From Thalassotalea sp. (GTDB taxonomy: Bacteria > Pseudomonadota > Gammaproteobacteria > Enterobacterales > Alteromonadaceae): a DNA stretch of 64,000 bases. Shown piece after piece: positions 16,462 through 28,347 of this stretch (its first letter is position 1; each line of letters starts with the position of its first letter). The notes beneath the pieces are model-generated. The model was not told where the DNA came from. It searched no databases and saw only the letters and a program-made list of their open reading frames with translations. The translations under genes were made by a program, and so were the position numbers. The DNA lies in assembly GCA_029237915.1 (NCBI GenBank), contig JAQWHD010000020.1:57910-121909 (forward strand). Reading direction: 5' to 3'.

Positions 16462-18312
16462 ATGAAAAAGTTATTTGGCAGCTTAATTGCCGCTTTCGTT
16501 TTATTTACAAGCATAAGCAGCAATGCTGCGGTAAATGATGATCTTACTTACGCTAACTACGATCAAGTTAAAGTAAGCCATGTTTATTTAGACTTAACCG
16601 TCGATTTCGATGAGAAAGCCTTAAAAGGTTTTGCTGATTTATCACTTAACTGGTTAGACAGCAAAACTTCAACTGTTTATTTAGATACTCGCGATTTAAA
16701 AATATTTAAGGTAATGGCAAAAAATGCCAACAATGAGTGGATAAAAGTCGACTTTACTTTAGCTGCTCGTTATGACGTTATGGGTTCTAAGTTAACGCTT
16801 AAACCAGGATTTCAAGCTGAAACAGTGCGTATTTATTACCAATCAACTGAAGTTGCATCAGGCTTACAGTGGTTATCGCCAGAGCAAACAGCCGGTAAAG
16901 AACATCCGTTTATGTTTAGCCAAAACCAAGCGATTCATGCCCGTAGTTGGATCCCAATTCAAGATACACCCGCAGTACGTTTAACTTACACTGCTCGTAT
17001 CCATACATCAAAAGACTTACTGGCAGTAATGAGTGCTAATAATGAGCCTACTGCTAAGCGTGATGGCGATTACTTTTTCTCAATGCCACAAGCAATACCG
17101 CCTTATTTAATCGCAATTGGTGTGGGTGACTTACACTTTAAAGCAATGAGTGAGCAAACAGGTGTTTATGCTGAGTCATACATTTTAGAAGCATCAGCTG
17201 AAGAGTTTAGTGATACGCAAGCGATGATCACTGCATCAGAAGCTCTATATGGTGAATACCGTTGGGGTCGTTACGACTTACTTATGCTACCTCCTAGCTT
17301 CCCATTTGGCGGCATGGAAAACCCGCGTTTATCATTTATTACACCAACTGTTGTTGCTGGCGATAAAAGTTTAGTAAGTTTAATTGCTCATGAGTTAGCG
17401 CATTCTTGGTCTGGTAACTTAATCACCAATGAAAGCTGGCGTGACCTGTGGTTAAACGAAGGTTTTACCTCTTATGTTGAAAACCGCATTATGGAAGTTG
17501 TGTTTAGCCGTGACCGTGCTGTAATGGAACAGTCATTGAGTGTAAGCAGCTTACAAGGTGACTTAACCGAATTACCTGCAAACGATACCATCTTATACTT
17601 AGACTTACATGGTCGTGATCCTGATGCAGCGTTTAGTAACGTGCCATACATCAAAGGTCAATTATTTTTAATCTTCTTAGAAGAGCGTTTTGGTCGAGAG
17701 CGTTTCGACCCGTTTGTATTGTCTTACTTTAATAACTTCAGCTTCCAAAGTATTGGTACACAAGACTTCCTTAAGTACTTAGATGAAAATTTAATCAGCA
17801 AGTATCCAGGTGTAGTAAGCAAAGAAGAAGTACAAGAGTGGGTTTTTGGACAAGGTCTACCTAGCTATGCACCAGCACCACAATCAAATACATTTGATAA
17901 AGTAGCCGAGCTTTCGAGTCAATGGCAAGCGGGCACTAAACAGCTTAATGAGTTACCTACAAGTGATTGGACTGTACACGAATGGTTATACTTCATTAAT
18001 GAGTTACCACGTGATTTAGCCAATGATAAAATGGTTGCCTTAGATGAAGAATTTAAACTAACGGTAAGCAGTAACTCTGAAATTGCTCACGCATGGTATT
18101 TACTTGCATTAAATGCTGGTTACGATGTAATTAAGCCACAGTTAGAAGATTACCTTATCAATATTGGCCGCCGTAAATTGATTGTGCCTTTATATAAGCA
18201 GTTAGCAGAGTCTGATGCAGGTTTAACTTGGGTAAAAGCGGTATATGTTAAAGCTCGCCCTGGTTATCATCCATTAGCTCAAGGTACTGTTGACGGTATT
18301 TTGAATAAGTAA
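16462..18312 (+). CDS. M1-family aminopeptidase (leukotriene A4 hydrolase-like), secreted
   Basis: A 616-residue protein with a signal peptide (1 to about 22, ending S-N-A-A). The M1 exopeptidase motif G-G-M-E-N is at 283-287. The zinc site is H-E-L-A-H at 310-314 with the third ligand E333 in N-E-G-F-T. A C-terminal alpha-helical repeat domain (about 470-616) is of the LTA4H type. It cleaves N-terminal residues from peptides, probably in the periplasm. The start has a GGGAAC-like site upstream. It is monocistronic with a strong terminator. It is one of three zinc peptidases in the window. Confidence 0.93.
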   Translation: MKKLFGSLIAAFVLFTSISSNAAVNDDLTYANYDQVKVSHVYLDLTVDFDEKALKGFADLSLNWLDSKTSTVYLDTRDLKIFKVMAKNANNEWIKVDFTLAARYDVMGSKLTLKPGFQAETVRIYYQSTEVASGLQWLSPEQTAGKEHPFMFSQNQAIHARSWIPIQDTPAVRLTYTARIHTSKDLLAVMSANNEPTAKRDGDYFFSMPQAIPPYLIAIGVGDLHFKAMSEQTGVYAESYILEASAEEFSDTQAMITASEALYGEYRWGRYDLLMLPPSFPFGGMENPRLSFITPTVVAGDKSLVSLIAHELAHSWSGNLITNESWRDLWLNEGFTSYVENRIMEVVFSRDRAVMEQSLSVSSLQGDLTELPANDTILYLDLHGRDPDAAFSNVPYIKGQLFLIFLEERFGRERFDPFVLSYFNNFSFQSIGTQDFLKYLDENLISKYPGVVSKEEVQEWVFGQGLPSYAPAPQSNTFDKVAELSSQWQAGTKQLNELPTSDWTVHEWLYFINELPRDLANDKMVALDEEFKLTVSSNSEIAHAWYLLALNAGYDVIKPQLEDYLINIGRRKLIVPLYKQLAESDAGLTWVKAVYVKARPGYHPLAQGTVDGILNK

Positions 18313-18323
18313 TTCAAATACTA

Positions 18324-18351
18324 GTAAAAAGTAAAAAGTAAAAAGTAAAAA
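18324..18351. repeat. Short tandem repeat, GTAAAAA x4
   Basis: Four perfect 7-base units lie between the M1 peptidase stop codon and its terminator stem, overlapping the A tract of the stem. Confidence 0.95.
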
Positions 18352-18378
18352 GCCAGATGTGTGAACATCTGGCTTTTT
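18347..18378 (+). terminator. Rho-independent terminator after the M1 peptidase gene
   Basis: AAAAAGCCAGATG and CATCTGGCTTTTT arms with a 6-base loop, continuing into T. The A/T flanks also suit termination from the other strand. Confidence 0.92.
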
Positions 18379-18423
18379 TATATAAATTTTTTGATGGTGA
18401 ACTAATTGGTATAAATGTAAAAG

Positions 18424-18804
18424 CTACTCTTCAGCCTTTTCAACATCCTGTACAATTACATTCACTTCACGTTTTGTTTTTTGGTCATCAACAATCACTC
18501 TGATCGGATGCTCCATGTGAATATATTCTAACTCTAAACGACCGTATTGAGTTTGCTCTGTAAGCGGAGCTCCATATTGCTGTGAATAAAATTCAGTAAT
18601 TTCATCATAAGAGCTACTGGTAAAGTAGGTCAAAACAGCAGGGTACTTATCATCTAATTTAGAAAATACTTGGCTGTCACTTAGCATTGGAATGCTGATT
18701 GACTCAGCTGCAACCTCAGTAACAGTTTCAGGTGTTTCTGCAGCTAAAGAAGTAGCACTTACCAAGCAAAAACTTGCGACGAGCAAAGATGATTTTATCG
18801 ACAT
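18424..18804 (-). CDS. Small secreted protein of unknown function
   Basis: A 126-residue protein with a clear signal peptide (1-22, ending S-L-A-A). The mature part has an acidic linker followed by a domain with Y-D-E-I-T-E-F-Y-S-Q-Q-Y-G and R-L-E-L-E-Y-I-H-M-E-H-P-I-R-V-I-V. That pattern is seen in small Alteromonadales periplasmic proteins. I assign no function. It is monocistronic and convergent with the M1 peptidase gene. Confidence 0.6.
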   Translation of the reverse strand: MSIKSSLLVASFCLVSATSLAAETPETVTEVAAESISIPMLSDSQVFSKLDDKYPAVLTYFTSSSYDEITEFYSQQYGAPLTEQTQYGRLELEYIHMEHPIRVIVDDQKTKREVNVIVQDVEKAEE

Positions 18805-19024
18805 TATATTATTCCATTAAGCTATTATTATTGATACCAAGTCTAATAAATCTATTATAGTTGGTATTTCACTGCACAAACAGTTTTAAATCATAGAGTT
18901 AATTTAAGGTTTTTCACGCATTTGCGCAAGTTAAAAAGCGCTTGGGCGCAATTAAGCTTTCTAGTACACTGCCATAATTAACCGCTAATAAACGTAATGG
19001 CACTTTTTGAGTGAGGAGAAATAC

Positions 19025-19900
19025 TTGAAACACTGCGCAATTTTATCGATGGACAACTTAGACGACTTTGAAGCTTATGATCACCTACTTGATCAACCTA
19101 TGGCACAGCTTGGTTGGAAAAATCATTTAGTATCATGGCACGATGAAAGTATCAATTGGCATGATTATGACGTGGTGTTAATCCGTACTCCCTGGGATTA
19201 TCAAGATGATGCAGAAAAATTTTTAACTGTATTAGAAAAAATTGAACAATCAACAGCCTTACTTGAAAATAGTATTGATATTGTGCGCTGGAACATTAAC
19301 AAAAAATATTTACGTGAATTAGAACAAAAGGGCGTAACTATAGTACCTACGCTCTGGAAAGAGTCATTTGATGAATCTGAATTATTAGGTTATTTCGAGC
19401 ATTTCAATACCACACAAATCGTTATTAAACCTTGTGTTAGTGCTAATGCTGACAATACCTTCTGGCTTAAAAAAGATGATTTTTCGCAGCATGTCGATGA
19501 ACTTAAAGTTGCTTTTGCTAGTCGTGATTTTATGGTGCAACCTTTTATGAGTAGCGTCATAGATGAAGGAGAATTTTCGTGCTTTTATTTTGATGGCCAA
19601 TACAGCCACAGCATTTTAAAAACGCCTAAAGATAATGACTTTAGAGTTCAGGAAGAGCATGGCGGGCGCTTAACGTTAATAACCCCAGAAGCAAAACTTG
19701 TGGCACAAGCCCAGCATTCACTAGCGCAAATTAATGAAATGCCTATGTATGCCCGAGTAGACTTTGTTCGATTTGGCGATGAATTTGCGATGATGGAAGC
19801 CGAACTTATTGAGCCATCACTATATTTTAATATGGATCCCGCATCGCCACAAAAATTTGCCGATGCTTTCGTGGCCAGAATGGCGCGATTATCTGTTTAA
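19025..19900 (+). CDS. ATP-grasp domain protein (DcsG-like)
   Basis: I prefer the TTG at 19025: GAGGAG ends about 6 bases before it, whereas the in-frame TTG at 19007 has no such site. The product (291 residues) starts M-K-H-C-A-I-L-S-M. It has an N-terminal Rossmann-like part with I-R-T-P-W-D-Y, then W-N-I-N-K-K-Y-L-R-E-L-E-Q-K-G-V (near 100-115), which resembles DcsG-type ATP-grasp proteins. The C-terminal half has V-I-K-P-C-V-S-A-N-A and M-E-A-E-L-I-E-P-S-L-Y-F, matching ATP and Mg2+ binding regions. It should join an acid to an amine or thiol using ATP. The substrate is unknown and no pathway genes lie beside it. Confidence 0.75.
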   Translation: MKHCAILSMDNLDDFEAYDHLLDQPMAQLGWKNHLVSWHDESINWHDYDVVLIRTPWDYQDDAEKFLTVLEKIEQSTALLENSIDIVRWNINKKYLRELEQKGVTIVPTLWKESFDESELLGYFEHFNTTQIVIKPCVSANADNTFWLKKDDFSQHVDELKVAFASRDFMVQPFMSSVIDEGEFSCFYFDGQYSHSILKTPKDNDFRVQEEHGGRLTLITPEAKLVAQAQHSLAQINEMPMYARVDFVRFGDEFAMMEAELIEPSLYFNMDPASPQKFADAFVARMARLSV

Positions 19901-20014
19901 TTTAATCAATTCGTTTATTAACGCATTGTTACACCAACAATTAAGCTGATGCGGCTGAACTCTGTTATACTAAACATAATTGAATAAGCGCATGAAAATT
20001 TAGAAGAGATTAAA

Positions 20015-20275
20015 ATGAAAATATTAGTTCGCAACTTAGCACGCACAACCCAAGAACATGAAATTAGAGCATTATTTGCAGCGCATGGCACAATACAGTC
20101 GTGCACTTTAGTTATGGATACTGTCCTTGGCACATCAAAAGGTTTTGGTTTTGTTGAAATGCCAAACCCAGGCGAAGCAAGAGTTGCAATTAAAGCATTA
20201 AATGAAACCAATGTTGCCGGTAAGAAAATTCGTGTTAAGAAAGCAGAAGACAAAGCGCAAGTAAGAGAAGCTTAA
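20015..20275 (+). CDS. RRM-domain RNA-binding protein
   Basis: An 86-residue single RRM. RNP2 is I-L-V-R-N-L at 3-8 and RNP1 is K-G-F-G-F-V-E-M at 44-51, with a basic C-terminal tail. It resembles the small Rbp-type RNA-binding proteins of Shewanella, Vibrio and cyanobacteria, some of which are cold-inducible. It is monocistronic with a compact terminator. The RNA target is unknown. Confidence 0.9.
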   Translation: MKILVRNLARTTQEHEIRALFAAHGTIQSCTLVMDTVLGTSKGFGFVEMPNPGEARVAIKALNETNVAGKKIRVKKAEDKAQVREA

Positions 20276-20310
20276 TAGCAACTACTACAGCTTTGCCAAG
20301 CACTAAAATA

Positions 20311-20331
20311 AAAGGACGCTATGCGTCCTTT
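20311..20331 (+). terminator. Rho-independent terminator after the RRM gene
   Basis: AAAGGACGC, loop TAT, GCGTCCTTT, followed by TTTTGTTTTT. Confidence 0.92.
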
Positions 20332-20350
20332 TTGTTTTTAATTAACTTGC

Positions 20351-20381
20351 TCAATCACTCAATCACTCAATCACTCAATCA
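20351..20381. repeat. Short tandem repeat, TCAATCAC x3.9
   Basis: Three perfect 8-base units and a fourth lacking its last base, located between the ends of the convergent RRM and cysZ genes. Confidence 0.95.
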
Positions 20382-20389
20382 AATATATA

Positions 20390-21157
20390 TTATTTATATT
20401 CGGCTTTAAAATGATCTACCCACATTGCGGTAGCACCACAAATCGCTACCGGCATAAGCACTAAGTTTAAAATTGGTATCATCGAAAACAAGGTAACCGT
20501 TAAGCCAAAGCTAAAGCACTTACCTTTATGTTCAGCTAATTTTTGGCGCATCTCAATAAAACCTATTTTATGGTTATCAAAAGCATAATCACAGTACTGA
20601 ATAGCCATCATCCAAGCGATAAAAGCAAACCAAATAACTTGTCCAAAAAATGGTAAAAGCCATAAAATCAAAAAGAAACCTATCGCTCTTGGTAGATAGT
20701 AAACCAGTTTGCGCCACTCACGGCTCAGGGTTCTTGGTATATCTTTGATAATATCGACAAAGCCACCCTCAGCAATACTTTGACCGCATAGATAAAGCTC
20801 TATTTTTTCACTAAGTAAACCATTAAAGGGGGCTGCTAGCCAGTTAGCTATGGTGGAAAAGAAAAAGGAAAAACAAATAATAGCCGTGAAATATAATAGC
20901 GGCTCGGCAAAATAGGTTAACCAAGCGAGGCTTTCTGGTAGCCAGCTTTCAAAGTCGGCTATTAGCTCTGAGATATAACCGGACAAATAATAAAATGCCC
21001 CACAAAATAAAATTAAATTTACCAATAAAGGCACGAATACGAAACGTCTTATCCCTGGCGTTCGGATTAATTGAAAGCCTTTCATAAAGTAACCCGCACC
21101 ACTTTGTGCTATTGGAAGTGCAGTTATGCGTGTGTTTGATTGTGTCGTTATAGTCAT
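20390..21157 (-). CDS. cysZ: Sulfate transporter CysZ
   Basis: A 255-residue EI24/CysZ-family membrane protein. It has the G-A-G-Y-F-M-K-G-F start region, then N-W-L-A-A-P-F-N-G-L-L-S-E-K-I-E near residue 107, typical of the re-entrant helical hairpins, and R-T-L-S-R-E-W-R-K-L-V-Y-Y-L-P-R-A near 146. CysZ imports sulfate for cysteine synthesis. It is divergent from smc and lies near zipA and ligA; cysZ next to zipA-ligA is conserved in enterics and related bacteria. Confidence 0.92.
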   Translation of the reverse strand: MTITTQSNTRITALPIAQSGAGYFMKGFQLIRTPGIRRFVFVPLLVNLILFCGAFYYLSGYISELIADFESWLPESLAWLTYFAEPLLYFTAIICFSFFFSTIANWLAAPFNGLLSEKIELYLCGQSIAEGGFVDIIKDIPRTLSREWRKLVYYLPRAIGFFLILWLLPFFGQVIWFAFIAWMMAIQYCDYAFDNHKIGFIEMRQKLAEHKGKCFSFGLTVTLFSMIPILNLVLMPVAICGATAMWVDHFKAEYK

Positions 21158-21365
21158 TGCTTTGGTATCCGTTCCCTAAGTTAATACCCGTATTACATTA
21201 AGTATATTCGCTAACTGAGAATATTTGAATATTTTAAATGTTACAAAGGATTAGAATTTTTGCTAAAGTGACTAATACGTATTTTTCTGAGCAATATTCG
21301 ATTGCTCAGTAATATAGCAAAACAATAATAACGATATAATTACCCAGCACCATGAACCTAATACC

Positions 21366-24300
21366 ATGCGCTTAAAACAAATCAAACTTGCAGGTTTTAA
21401 ATCTTTTGTTGATGTCACTACTGTGCCATTTCCGCAAGAGATGACGGCTATTGTCGGGCCTAATGGCTGTGGTAAATCTAACATTATTGATGCCGTACGT
21501 TGGGTTTTAGGGGAAAGCTCTGCTAAAAACCTTCGCGGCGATAGTATGACGGACGTTATTTTTAATGGCTCAACCTCACGTAAACCAATAGGTCAGGCGA
21601 GTGTTGAGTTGGTATTTGATAATACCGATCAAAGAATTCAAGGCTCTATGGCCGATAGAACGCAAATATCTATCCGCCGCGTGTTAAACCGAGATTCGCA
21701 AAATACTTATTTTTTAAATGGCAGTAAATGTAGGCGTAAAGACATTACCGATATATTTCTTGGTACTGGTTTAGGGCCAAGAAGTTATGCCATTATTGAA
21801 CAGGGTATGATCTCCAAGTTAATTGAGTCTAAACCGCAAGATTTACGCATTTTTATTGAAGAAGCTGCAGGCGTTTCTAAATACAAAGAGCGCCGCAAAG
21901 AAACCGAAACTCGTATTAAGCATACTCGAGAAAATTTAGAGCGATTAGCTGATATCCGCCAAGAGTTAGGTATTCATCTTGAAAAACTGCATGGCCAGTC
22001 GCAATCGGCTATTCGCTTTAAAACATTAAAAGCCAATGAACGATTATATAAAGCGCAGTTGACGGTATTGCGTTGGCAGCAAAGTCAGCAAAAACTTGCA
22101 ACGCTGCAACAAAAGCAACAGTCAATTGAACATCAATTAGAGCAATTAACCACAAAGCAACGTGGTGCTGAGCTATCTATCATTGAAATTAAATCAACTC
22201 AAGGTGATAGCTCTGAAACCATTGAAACGCTACAAAAACAGAAGCTTGCACTCAATACTGATATTACTCGACTTGAGCAAAACTTAAAACACGGCAAACA
22301 ACAAAAGCTAACTTTATCAGTACAACAGGAAAAGTTAGCAAGCAATTTAGCCTTATTAAAATCAAGCGTAGAAAAAGAATTATTAAACAAGCAAAAATAC
22401 AGTAGCGAATTAGAACTATTGTTACCGCAGATGCGTGGGCACAATGCAGAGCTTGATAACACTCAACAAGAATTCTCTCAAGCTCACCAACGTCAACAAG
22501 ACTGGCAGAGTCATTGGGATAAATTTCAACGAGAGCATGGTAATTACTTACAACAAGTCAATATTGTAAAAACTAAAATAACTGCCACCTCTGATCTAAT
22601 GAGCAAAACCGAGCAACGTCTCGAACAGTTAAATTCTCAGTTGCAAGCGATACAATTAGCCAGTCTGTTCAGCACACAAACAGAGTTAACAGACAAGCTT
22701 AAAAGTAAACAAGCATCATTAACTGCAGAGCTTGCTGAGCAGGCAAAGTATAAGCAGGAAAGTAGCGAGTTAGAGATAAGCTTATCGCAAGCTTTTAAAC
22801 AAAGAGAGCAAATTCAGCAAAGCCATAGGGCTTTAATAGCTAAACGAGATACATTACAGCATACCCTTGAGCAAGAGTCTGATTGGCAAATAGAACAAAA
22901 TACAACTATCGAACAAGCTGGTATAAAAAACATTGCGACTTTACTCTCTACGTTAGATGTAACTCCGCCATGGGAAAATGCGGTTGAGATGGTTATAGGG
23001 CAATGGTTACAAGCAAGTGTTGTCTGTGAATGGCCACAACATTATGCTCCAGATATTGCTTTAATGGTTAAGTCAGGAAATAACCAACTTCCGAAAAAAG
23101 GCTCTTTAGCACAATACGTACATGGCGATAATCCCTTCATCGATTTGCTAAATACCATTAAAGTGGTGGATAGTATTGAACAAGCTCAACTTGCAGCGAG
23201 TAAACTAGCCAATGGTGAGTCGGTTATTTGTGCGCAAGGTCATTGGTATGGTCAAAACTGGTTTAAAAAAGGTAATGCCGCAGAGCAATCAGCCTTACTT
23301 AAGCGAGCGAATGAGGTAAAACAATGTAATGAAACTATCATCAGTATCGCCAGCCAAGAAACTAAATTAGACAGTAACTACCTAAGTTGTCAGCAAAAAT
23401 GCCAAGTAGCGACAGAGCAACTTAACCGATGTAACCAAAAAATAGCCGCTTATCAACAATCCGAGAGCTTGATAAAACAACAGTTGTCACTACTCGAGCA
23501 AGAAATATCGCTTAAACAACAGCAATATACTAATGTAGCAGATGATATTGCGCGCTATTCAACGACTTTAGACGATGAATTAGTAAAATACCAAACGCTA
23601 TTAACCGAGCAAAAATCACTTGCGTCATCGGCGGCTAATTTTCAACAAAATAGTGATGCACTCCAGCAACAACGCCAGCAATTAAATCAAAATGTTCAGC
23701 AGCTACAGCTGCAGATGAATGCGATAACCGAAGCTAAGCATGAGTTGAGCTTAAAGCTTGAGCAAACTAAATCGGCATTACAATTAGTTGGATCTACAAT
23801 TAGTAAAGACCAAGAGCAAATTGACGAGTTGGAGCAACAACAGCAAGAGCTATTGTTTTCTTTACAAGAGAGCCAACGGCCAATGCTTGATGCTGAACAA
23901 GAGTTGCAATTATTATTAGCAAAAAGTAATGATATCGACATTAAACAGCAACAAATTAATACCTCTGTAGCGAATACTAATGATAAAATTGAGCACTATC
24001 AACAAGTGCAAAAATCAATGTTAGCGCAAGTGAGTTCGCAAAAAGATGCGTTATCAAAGAGCCAGATTGATGCAGAAACATTCAAAGAAAGACAAAATAC
24101 TGCTCTTGAGCAATTAAGTGAGTTGGGACAGACACTTGAAGAGGTACTTGCCAATCTACCAAGTGAGGCAAAAGAAGGGCAATGGCAAATTAAATTAGCC
24201 CGAACCACTAAAGATATTGAACAATTAGGGGCAATTAACCTAGCCGCTATTGATGAGTATGAGATAGAAGCACAACGTAAAGAATTTTTAGATACACAAA

Positions 24301-24842
24301 ATAATGACTTAGAGTCGGCATTAAGCACTCTTGAGTCAGCAATTCATAAAATAGATAAAGAAAGCCGACAAAAGTTTAAAGAAACCTTTGATCAAGTCAA
24401 TAAAGACTTGAAAATGCTATTTCCAAAAGTATTTGGCGGCGGCAGTGCTTACCTTGATTTAACTGGTGAAGACCTGCTTGATACAGGTGTTACCATCATG
24501 GCAAGACCTCCGGGCAAAAAAAATAGCACAATTCATCTACTTTCTGGTGGAGAAAAAGCGCTAACCGCATTATCATTGGTATTCGCGATATTTCGATTGA
24601 ACCCCGCACCATTTTGTATGCTCGATGAAGTGGATGCTCCTTTAGATGATGCCAATGTTGGTAGATTCTGTAATTTGGTTAAAGAAATGTCACAAACGGT
24701 ACAATTTATCTATATAAGTCATAATAAAATAGCGATGGAAATGGCTTCACATTTAACAGGGGTTACTATGCATGAACCAGGTGTTTCACGTATGGTAGCC
24801 GTTGATATTGATGAAGCGATCGCCATGGCAGAAGCATCATAA
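21366..24842 (+). CDS. smc: Chromosome segregation ATPase SMC
   Basis: A 1158-residue protein of full bacterial SMC length. The N-terminal head has Walker A G-P-N-G-C-G-K-S (31-38) and the R-x-V-L-N-R segment. Long Gln-rich coiled coils cover about 170-500 and 660-1000 and flank a hinge domain (about 510-650). The C-terminal head has the signature L-L-S-G-G-E-K-A-L near residue 1058 and Walker B M-L-D-E-V-D-A-P-L-D-D. With ScpA and ScpB (not in this window) it forms the condensin that loads at parS and compacts chromosomes. Having SMC suggests a lineage outside the MukBEF-bearing enterics and vibrios. It lies 12 bases before zipA, in one operon. Confidence 0.97.
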   Translation: MRLKQIKLAGFKSFVDVTTVPFPQEMTAIVGPNGCGKSNIIDAVRWVLGESSAKNLRGDSMTDVIFNGSTSRKPIGQASVELVFDNTDQRIQGSMADRTQISIRRVLNRDSQNTYFLNGSKCRRKDITDIFLGTGLGPRSYAIIEQGMISKLIESKPQDLRIFIEEAAGVSKYKERRKETETRIKHTRENLERLADIRQELGIHLEKLHGQSQSAIRFKTLKANERLYKAQLTVLRWQQSQQKLATLQQKQQSIEHQLEQLTTKQRGAELSIIEIKSTQGDSSETIETLQKQKLALNTDITRLEQNLKHGKQQKLTLSVQQEKLASNLALLKSSVEKELLNKQKYSSELELLLPQMRGHNAELDNTQQEFSQAHQRQQDWQSHWDKFQREHGNYLQQVNIVKTKITATSDLMSKTEQRLEQLNSQLQAIQLASLFSTQTELTDKLKSKQASLTAELAEQAKYKQESSELEISLSQAFKQREQIQQSHRALIAKRDTLQHTLEQESDWQIEQNTTIEQAGIKNIATLLSTLDVTPPWENAVEMVIGQWLQASVVCEWPQHYAPDIALMVKSGNNQLPKKGSLAQYVHGDNPFIDLLNTIKVVDSIEQAQLAASKLANGESVICAQGHWYGQNWFKKGNAAEQSALLKRANEVKQCNETIISIASQETKLDSNYLSCQQKCQVATEQLNRCNQKIAAYQQSESLIKQQLSLLEQEISLKQQQYTNVADDIARYSTTLDDELVKYQTLLTEQKSLASSAANFQQNSDALQQQRQQLNQNVQQLQLQMNAITEAKHELSLKLEQTKSALQLVGSTISKDQEQIDELEQQQQELLFSLQESQRPMLDAEQELQLLLAKSNDIDIKQQQINTSVANTNDKIEHYQQVQKSMLAQVSSQKDALSKSQIDAETFKERQNTALEQLSELGQTLEEVLANLPSEAKEGQWQIKLARTTKDIEQLGAINLAAIDEYEIEAQRKEFLDTQNNDLESALSTLESAIHKIDKESRQKFKETFDQVNKDLKMLFPKVFGGGSAYLDLTGEDLLDTGVTIMARPPGKKNSTIHLLSGGEKALTALSLVFAIFRLNPAPFCMLDEVDAPLDDANVGRFCNLVKEMSQTVQFIYISHNKIAMEMASHLTGVTMHEPGVSRMVAVDIDEAIAMAEAS

Positions 24843-24854
24843 ACAGGCTAAGAA

Positions 24855-26111
24855 ATGGAACTTAATTTTAGAGATATATTAATAATAATCAGTGTTGTTG
24901 CTATTTGCGGCATATACATCAATGGTCGTTATAAAATTCGCAAAGGCAAAAACCCGTATAAATTAAAATCAAAAAAAGCACCTGAAGCTATTGAAGAGCC
25001 TGTTGATACAGTGCCAAGAGCTTATGATCCTGATGGCTTTGACCAAGATGGTGTAGGTCGTCCTAAGCCAGTGATCGATGATCATAATTTAGTTGCAACT
25101 ACGCCTGTAGATTTGGTTTCTGCGCCACTCGTGTCAGAAGAAGAAAGTTTACAGCAAACAATGACTGAGGCTGATGTTGCAAAGTTTGAGCAATCTTTTG
25201 AGCCAGCCGCTGATGAATACCAACATCCGCTTGTAGATGAAGCAAGCGCAGAGTCATCGATAGCTGAACCAACAAAGGCCGAGCAAGCAAAAGTAGAACC
25301 TGTAGTTAATAAGGTAGAAACTAAAAAGCCTGCTGCAAGTGCAAGTAAACCGGCTGTTGATGAGCCAGTTTATCAAGCCCCTACATATAGAGAGCCTGTA
25401 TTCGAAGAACCAACGATTGAAGAGCCTAAGTTAGGTGCTACACCTGTTGCTGATTCAAATACCGATGAATTGCCAGCGATGAGCGCTTTAGATGAAAACG
25501 ATGTAGTTAAACCGGCTAAAGTTAAACCGGCTAAAGTTAAACAAGCAAAAGTCGCAGAGCAAGAGCCTGCTAAGTCTGAGAAAGTTACCAAGCTTAAGGC
25601 TAAGACTCGCGCAGAATTAAAACGTGATCAACTCGAAATCGATTTTGATTCTAGCCAAGAAAAAAGAAAAGCTGAGATTGAACAAGAAGTTTTAGCTTTG
25701 TCTGTTGTTATGCACGATAACCAAGTTATTTCTGGTGCAGCATTACTGCCAAGCTTACTAACCTTAGGGATGAAGTTCGGCGAAATGAACATTTTTCACC
25801 GCCATCAAGATAATGCCGGTAACGGACAAATTACCTTTAGCTTAGCGAATATGGTTAACCCTGGCACATTCGATGTGGATAATATGGAAACCTTTAATAC
25901 CAAAGGTTTAACTTTATTTATGACATTACCAAATGCTGGTGAGCCCGCTAAAGTATTTAAATATATGCTTAGTGCTGCCAAACAACTTGCCGAAGAGTTT
26001 GGCGGTCAAGTCTTAGACAGTAAGCGTAGTGTCATGACTAAACAAACCGAGCAACATTATTTATCTCAAATCCGTGAATTCGATCGTAAAAGTCGATTAG
26101 CTGGATACTAA
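24855..26111 (+). CDS. zipA: Cell division protein ZipA
   Basis: A 418-residue protein with an N-terminal membrane anchor (about 5-23), a short basic stretch, and a long disordered linker rich in Pro, Ala, Glu and Lys (about 40-265). The linker includes a P-A-K-V-K repeat near 220-230. The C-terminal ZipA domain (about 270-415) has M-K-F-G-E-M-N-I-F-H-R and L-F-M-T-L-P, which bind the FtsZ C-terminal peptide. It tethers FtsZ to the membrane. It follows smc by 12 bases and precedes ligA after a terminator. Confidence 0.95.
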   Translation: MELNFRDILIIISVVAICGIYINGRYKIRKGKNPYKLKSKKAPEAIEEPVDTVPRAYDPDGFDQDGVGRPKPVIDDHNLVATTPVDLVSAPLVSEEESLQQTMTEADVAKFEQSFEPAADEYQHPLVDEASAESSIAEPTKAEQAKVEPVVNKVETKKPAASASKPAVDEPVYQAPTYREPVFEEPTIEEPKLGATPVADSNTDELPAMSALDENDVVKPAKVKPAKVKQAKVAEQEPAKSEKVTKLKAKTRAELKRDQLEIDFDSSQEKRKAEIEQEVLALSVVMHDNQVISGAALLPSLLTLGMKFGEMNIFHRHQDNAGNGQITFSLANMVNPGTFDVDNMETFNTKGLTLFMTLPNAGEPAKVFKYMLSAAKQLAEEFGGQVLDSKRSVMTKQTEQHYLSQIREFDRKSRLAGY

Positions 26112-26128
26112 AACATACAAGTAAAAAT

Positions 26129-26148
26129 AAGCCTCCTAATGGAGGCTT
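26129..26148 (+). terminator. Rho-independent terminator between zipA and ligA
   Basis: AAGCCTCC, loop TAAT, GGAGGCTT, then TTTTA. It may be partly read through into ligA, which starts 28 bases later. Confidence 0.85.
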
Positions 26149-26160
26149 TTTATTCATTAA

Positions 26161-28209
<2,049 letters not shown>

Positions 28210-28347
28210 CTAAATAGCATATATGGTGCAACCGATGCGCTTTATGACAGAACGCTAAAAATGCCTAATGTGGAGCAACAATAAATAATAAACATGAAAC
28301 TTAGCCTTATTGTTTTAAGTTTAATCATAATTTTTAAGGAGTCTTTT

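Noticed and set aside
20015..20275. Opposite-strand 111-codon frame over the RRM gene (19918-20253)
   Set aside because: It is a mirror of the RRM coding sequence with no ribosome-binding site or recognisable family; the RRM motifs on the plus strand are clear.
28294..28347. ATG 28294 as start of the DUF1254 gene
   Set aside because: It would put 18 residues before a good signal peptide, and the AAGGAG site lies after it, just before GTG 28348.
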